From an uncultured Oscillospiraceae bacterium (GTDB taxonomy: Bacteria > Bacillota > Clostridia > Oscillospirales > Acutalibacteraceae): a stretch of DNA of 9,803 bases. The DNA lies in NCBI GenBank assembly GCA_902462665.1, contig CABQCM010000022.1:1-9803 (forward strand), in the 5' to 3' direction. The position numbers and the translations under genes are program-made. Position 1 is the first letter of the stretch, and each line of letters begins with the position of its first letter. The notes beneath the pieces are model-generated. The model was given only the letters and a program-made list of their open reading frames with translations, did no database searches and was not told the DNA's origin. Below are positions 7,158 to 9,803 of the stretch, piece after piece.

Positions 7158-7161
7158 CCTT
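7158..7161 (-). promoter_or_regulatory. Ribosome binding site supporting the ATG at 7149
   Basis: The reverse strand reads AGAAGGTG shortly before the ATG, with AAGG eight bases away. It favours this start over the in-frame TTG at 7209, which directly abuts the stop codon of the upstream gene. Confidence 0.5.
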
Positions 7162-7185
7162 CTCATTCGTTATATTGGAAACCGA

Positions 7186-7198
7186 CGGGAAAGTCCCG
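7186..7198 (-). other. Short intergenic hairpin between the two GH38 genes
   Basis: CGGGA and TCCCG form a 5-base stem with a 3-base loop in the 64-base gap. No T run follows in the leftward direction, so it is not a convincing terminator. It might influence message processing or stability, or have no role. Confidence 0.25.
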
Positions 7199-7213
7199 CG
7201 GCGATACAATGAA

Positions 7214-9799
7214 TTACTGCTGTAGAATCACAGTGACGATTTCAAAAGGCTTCGCGTGCACTGTTGCCTCACCAGAACGTGTTTCCAAAGGGGAAATAAT
7301 TTCTTCCAATAGATTGGCGACGAAGGCGCTTTGAAACTCTCCGCGTATCACGGCGCTTCCACCGCCGCCATTCAAATCAGCCAGTCGGACAACGAGATTG
7401 CAACCGTCCTCTGATGGTTTGACAGCAGTCACCGTAAGACCATTGGTCTGAATCTTTGGCAGGGCGACCGGCTGCACGTCGGCCTGAATCACCTCAAAGC
7501 CTCGATTGTAGTCCTGGGCCGCGGCGCAGACATCGGTCTGCCGCAGAGGGCGGTCATAGGAAACGAGGGATAGTTCAAAATGATGCTTTCCAGCGTCGCG
7601 CATCCCATCCCAGGCTGTCATGCTATAGGAACACGGTTCGTGTAGATAAGTCGGAATACAGGGAGAACGCAGCAGAGAGACGAAAAGGCATTCGCCGTCT
7701 TTTGTCCGGCGCATGTGGTAGGAGGGGGTGCCGCGCTCCAACACCGCCACCGAACCTTGGTCGGTGTCCATACCGCCCCAGCCCATGACCGGCCAGTCGC
7801 CGTTGGCTCCGGCCCAGTGATAGGTGCTTTCGTAATTCTCCCGGCGCAAGGTACCGTACGGCACCCCATACCAATATTGCCCGTTGGCTTCGCCGCAGAC
7901 CGGGAAGGCGATGCGAAGACGGTGATTGTAGTCGTCCCAGACAACGTCGGCATCAAAATCCACCCGGTCAAGGTCACGAAACAGAGTGACCGAATGCAGC
8001 ACGCTGCATCCGCGAATCGAGTAGGTCGCCGTATCGCCGGGGCCGGTGCGGTAAATCGCACGCTCGTATTGGTTCGTGCGTTCCACCCGCAGCAATCGGG
8101 TTTCCATGGCAACCTCCCGCCGGTCAGGGGAGAGGGTAGCCCAGGGAGAGCCTTCGTCGTGCTCAAGGATGTACTGCCCGGGACGGTATTCGCCTGCCTG
8201 AGCGACAGCACGTCCAAGTTGTTTGTCGAAAATCTCCACAATTCCCGCCGCATCGGCGCTGAGACGATACCGCTGATTCTCTAAGACAAATTGCTCACCC
8301 AAATCATCGTGCTCTTTTCCAGCACAGGAACCCTGCAAAATTCCCACAGCGTCGACCGGCAAAGCATCCGTATCGGCCTGTGCTTGCGACACATCGGATG
8401 TTTCAGGGAGCAACGGCCGGAGTTTACAACTCGACAAAGGAGCGACATCGGTAACCAGCACGCCGCTTTTTCCGTTTTTTCGCGCAACCGCCTCTCGGAT
8501 ACAGCCGGATCCATCCACAAATCGCGTTCCTTCCTCACAGGGAATCCAGGCGATTTCCGACATCGAACGGTAGGAGGTATTGACTACGCTGAGAATTCCA
8601 TCTTCCGGCGCAGACAGTGTATTGAGAAGGCCGGCGCGTTCCCGGTCAAAGTCTTGCCAGTAGCCCATCAATTCCTCGTAAGCATCGTCCACATGCTCGG
8701 CGGTTACGATGTCGTGATTGGCCCCATAAAAAACCGGCTCCCAGAGCTTGCGAAGCCGGTCGCTCAACGTCTTGTCTCGTTTGCCGAACATGAGGGCGAG
8801 AGTTTCCAGCCGCAGCATAGAATATTCCCGCTCGCGCAGCATCTGTTTGGTTTTGATACGGGAGACATAACAGCCGGTGTTGTTAGGGTTGAGTTCCACC
8901 CGGGGATCGACTGCAATATCTTCTTCATCGACTGCTTCGAGCTTTTGAGCAATCAAATCGTACGTGTCCTCTAATACGGCGAAACGTACCTCATACTGAT
9001 CCCGCATCCTTTCGGCCCATTCCAGCAATCGGGCGTCGGGCAGGCGTTCCTCGCTGTAAAGAGTGACAAGGGCATGGTCGGTATGCTCCAATACGCTGCT
9101 GTCGAATCCAATTGCAGCGGGGTAACAGGCGGAATGATCGATTCCACGACCGCCGCAAACTGGGCAGATCTCCCCGCGGGCGATGGTCCCAGTTCCGCCG
9201 CAGCGGGAGCAAGGGGGATATTTCAGCCAAGTTCCGCCCGCGCCCGCCTGAGGGATGTTGCCAAGATATACCGTGCTGCCGTCCAAGCCGCGAAAATATT
9301 CTCCCTGCGGCACGGTGTAGGCAGCGCCGGTCATCCATCGTACCCCGCATCCACGCAGAATCTGCGGAAGCTGGGCACAGTTGCCAAAGGTATCGTTGCG
9401 TACCGCCAGACGAGGAGTATAACCGAATTCGCTGCGCGTCCACATTGTGCCATAGACAAAGTTGCGCAGCAGGGTCTCGCCACTGCAAAGATTAGAGTCA
9501 ATTAAGTTATCGCCGCTCATGGGGATATAACAGCGCCTCTGGCGTACAAGCTCTTTCAGCGGTTCGGCATATTCCGGGCAACGCTCCATAAACTTGCGAG
9601 CGACGGCGACGCTCTCAATATTGAAACGGAACTCGGGGTCTCGTTCACACAACGCCATACTATCCTTGATGTAATATTCCTGAATGGCCGCATAGGGAAT
9701 ATAAGTTAACCCTTTGTCTACAAGACCGCTTTCAAATTTCCGCCGCCAAGCTAGGTCAAAGTGATTACATAAAAACACATAAATTGCTTTTTTATTCAT
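7214..9799 (-). CDS. Divergent GH38-like glycosidase with a two-CxxCGGxG zinc-knuckle insertion
   Basis: An 861-aa protein aligning with GH38 alpha-mannosidases but far from the canonical type. The N-terminal catalytic domain begins CNHFDLAWRRKF, where His13 and Asp15 match the family HWDREW. Asp136 in AVRNDTFGNCAQLPQILRG matches the nucleophile and zinc ligand. His362-Asp363 in GANHDIVTAEHVDDAY matches the distal zinc ligand. An insert at residues 197-218 carries CSRCGGTG and CPVCGGRG, a four-cysteine zinc-knuckle pattern like part of the DnaJ cysteine-rich domain; its GH38 neighbour lacks it. A helical middle region (about 308-385) and a beta-rich C-terminal half (about 403-861) complete the fold. 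No signal peptide is visible, so it is probably cytoplasmic. It is the first gene of the leftward group within the window. Only four bases precede the ATG, so its ribosome binding site and promoter cannot be seen, but the start fits the family. Substrate may be an alpha-mannoside or another alpha-linked sugar; that is inference. Confidence 0.85.
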   Translation of the reverse strand: MNKKAIYVFLCNHFDLAWRRKFESGLVDKGLTYIPYAAIQEYYIKDSMALCERDPEFRFNIESVAVARKFMERCPEYAEPLKELVRQRRCYIPMSGDNLIDSNLCSGETLLRNFVYGTMWTRSEFGYTPRLAVRNDTFGNCAQLPQILRGCGVRWMTGAAYTVPQGEYFRGLDGSTVYLGNIPQAGAGGTWLKYPPCSRCGGTGTIARGEICPVCGGRGIDHSACYPAAIGFDSSVLEHTDHALVTLYSEERLPDARLLEWAERMRDQYEVRFAVLEDTYDLIAQKLEAVDEEDIAVDPRVELNPNNTGCYVSRIKTKQMLREREYSMLRLETLALMFGKRDKTLSDRLRKLWEPVFYGANHDIVTAEHVDDAYEELMGYWQDFDRERAGLLNTLSAPEDGILSVVNTSYRSMSEIAWIPCEEGTRFVDGSGCIREAVARKNGKSGVLVTDVAPLSSCKLRPLLPETSDVSQAQADTDALPVDAVGILQGSCAGKEHDDLGEQFVLENQRYRLSADAAGIVEIFDKQLGRAVAQAGEYRPGQYILEHDEGSPWATLSPDRREVAMETRLLRVERTNQYERAIYRTGPGDTATYSIRGCSVLHSVTLFRDLDRVDFDADVVWDDYNHRLRIAFPVCGEANGQYWYGVPYGTLRRENYESTYHWAGANGDWPVMGWGGMDTDQGSVAVLERGTPSYHMRRTKDGECLFVSLLRSPCIPTYLHEPCSYSMTAWDGMRDAGKHHFELSLVSYDRPLRQTDVCAAAQDYNRGFEVIQADVQPVALPKIQTNGLTVTAVKPSEDGCNLVVRLADLNGGGGSAVIRGEFQSAFVANLLEEIISPLETRSGEATVHAKPFEIVTVILQQ
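9146..9211 (-). other. Coding segment of the C4 zinc-knuckle insert in the GH38-like protein
   Basis: Encodes residues 197-218. Cys197, Cys200, Cys212 and Cys215 are spaced C-x2-C-x11-C-x2-C, and each pair is followed by G-G-x-G. This is the classic geometry of a structural zinc site. It falls between the nucleophile segment (Asp136) and the putative acid/base region (about 245-255), inside the catalytic domain. Confidence 0.75.
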
Positions 9800-9803
9800 A
9801 CAC

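Noticed and set aside
7150..7209. N-terminal extension of the GH38 alpha-mannosidase to a TTG at 7209
   Set aside because: The extra 20 residues precede the conserved start of the family. The TTG abuts the upstream stop codon without its own good ribosome binding site, while the ATG at 7149 has AGAAGGTG upstream.
1..9803. CRISPR array, tRNA, rRNA, insertion sequence or phage features
   Set aside because: No spaced direct repeats, cloverleaf-like segment, transposase motif or attachment-site duplication could be seen by reading. The only repeats are protein-module duplications and the hairpins described.

Overview
The window looks like a chromosomal stretch from a Gram-positive, probably anaerobic member of the Clostridia. 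This is inferred from strong AGGAGG-type ribosome binding sites, sigma-A style promoters, a secreted protein ending in a type I dockerin, an SH3b plus C39-like secreted peptidase, and two cytoplasmic GH38 glycosidases. Moderately GC-rich coding DNA with AT-rich intergenic gaps would fit an uncultured gut-type Oscillospirales or Christensenellales lineage, but genus and species cannot be read from the sequence.

Layout: (1) Bases 1-110 hold the first 36 codons of a leftward zinc-dependent alcohol/polyol dehydrogenase-like gene that runs off the window. (2) Bases 111-362 are an AT-rich divergent intergenic region with a promoter in each direction and a small palindrome inside the leftward one. 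(3) Bases 363-1322 encode a rightward secreted protein with two SH3b domains and a C39-like cysteine peptidase domain, followed by a clear hairpin terminator. (4) Bases 1459-9799 hold three leftward genes with short gaps (64 and 81 bases) and no obvious internal terminator, which suggests one operon. In transcription order they are a divergent GH38-like glycosidase with an inserted two-CxxCGGxG zinc-knuckle motif (861 aa), a canonical GH38 alpha-mannosidase (890 aa from the preferred ATG) and a 978-aa secreted dockerin protein.

Working model (inference): neither GH38 enzyme has a signal peptide, so both should act inside the cell on imported mannosides or related oligosaccharides. The dockerin protein is exported and carries repeated modules of unknown fold but no recognisable catalytic domain. 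It could be a surface or scaffold-attached glycan-binding component of the same utilisation system. No transporter, regulator or cohesin is visible here, so substrate and partner are unknown. The most unusual points are the zinc-knuckle insertion and altered putative acid/base region in the first GH38 protein, and the triplicated unnamed module in the dockerin protein.
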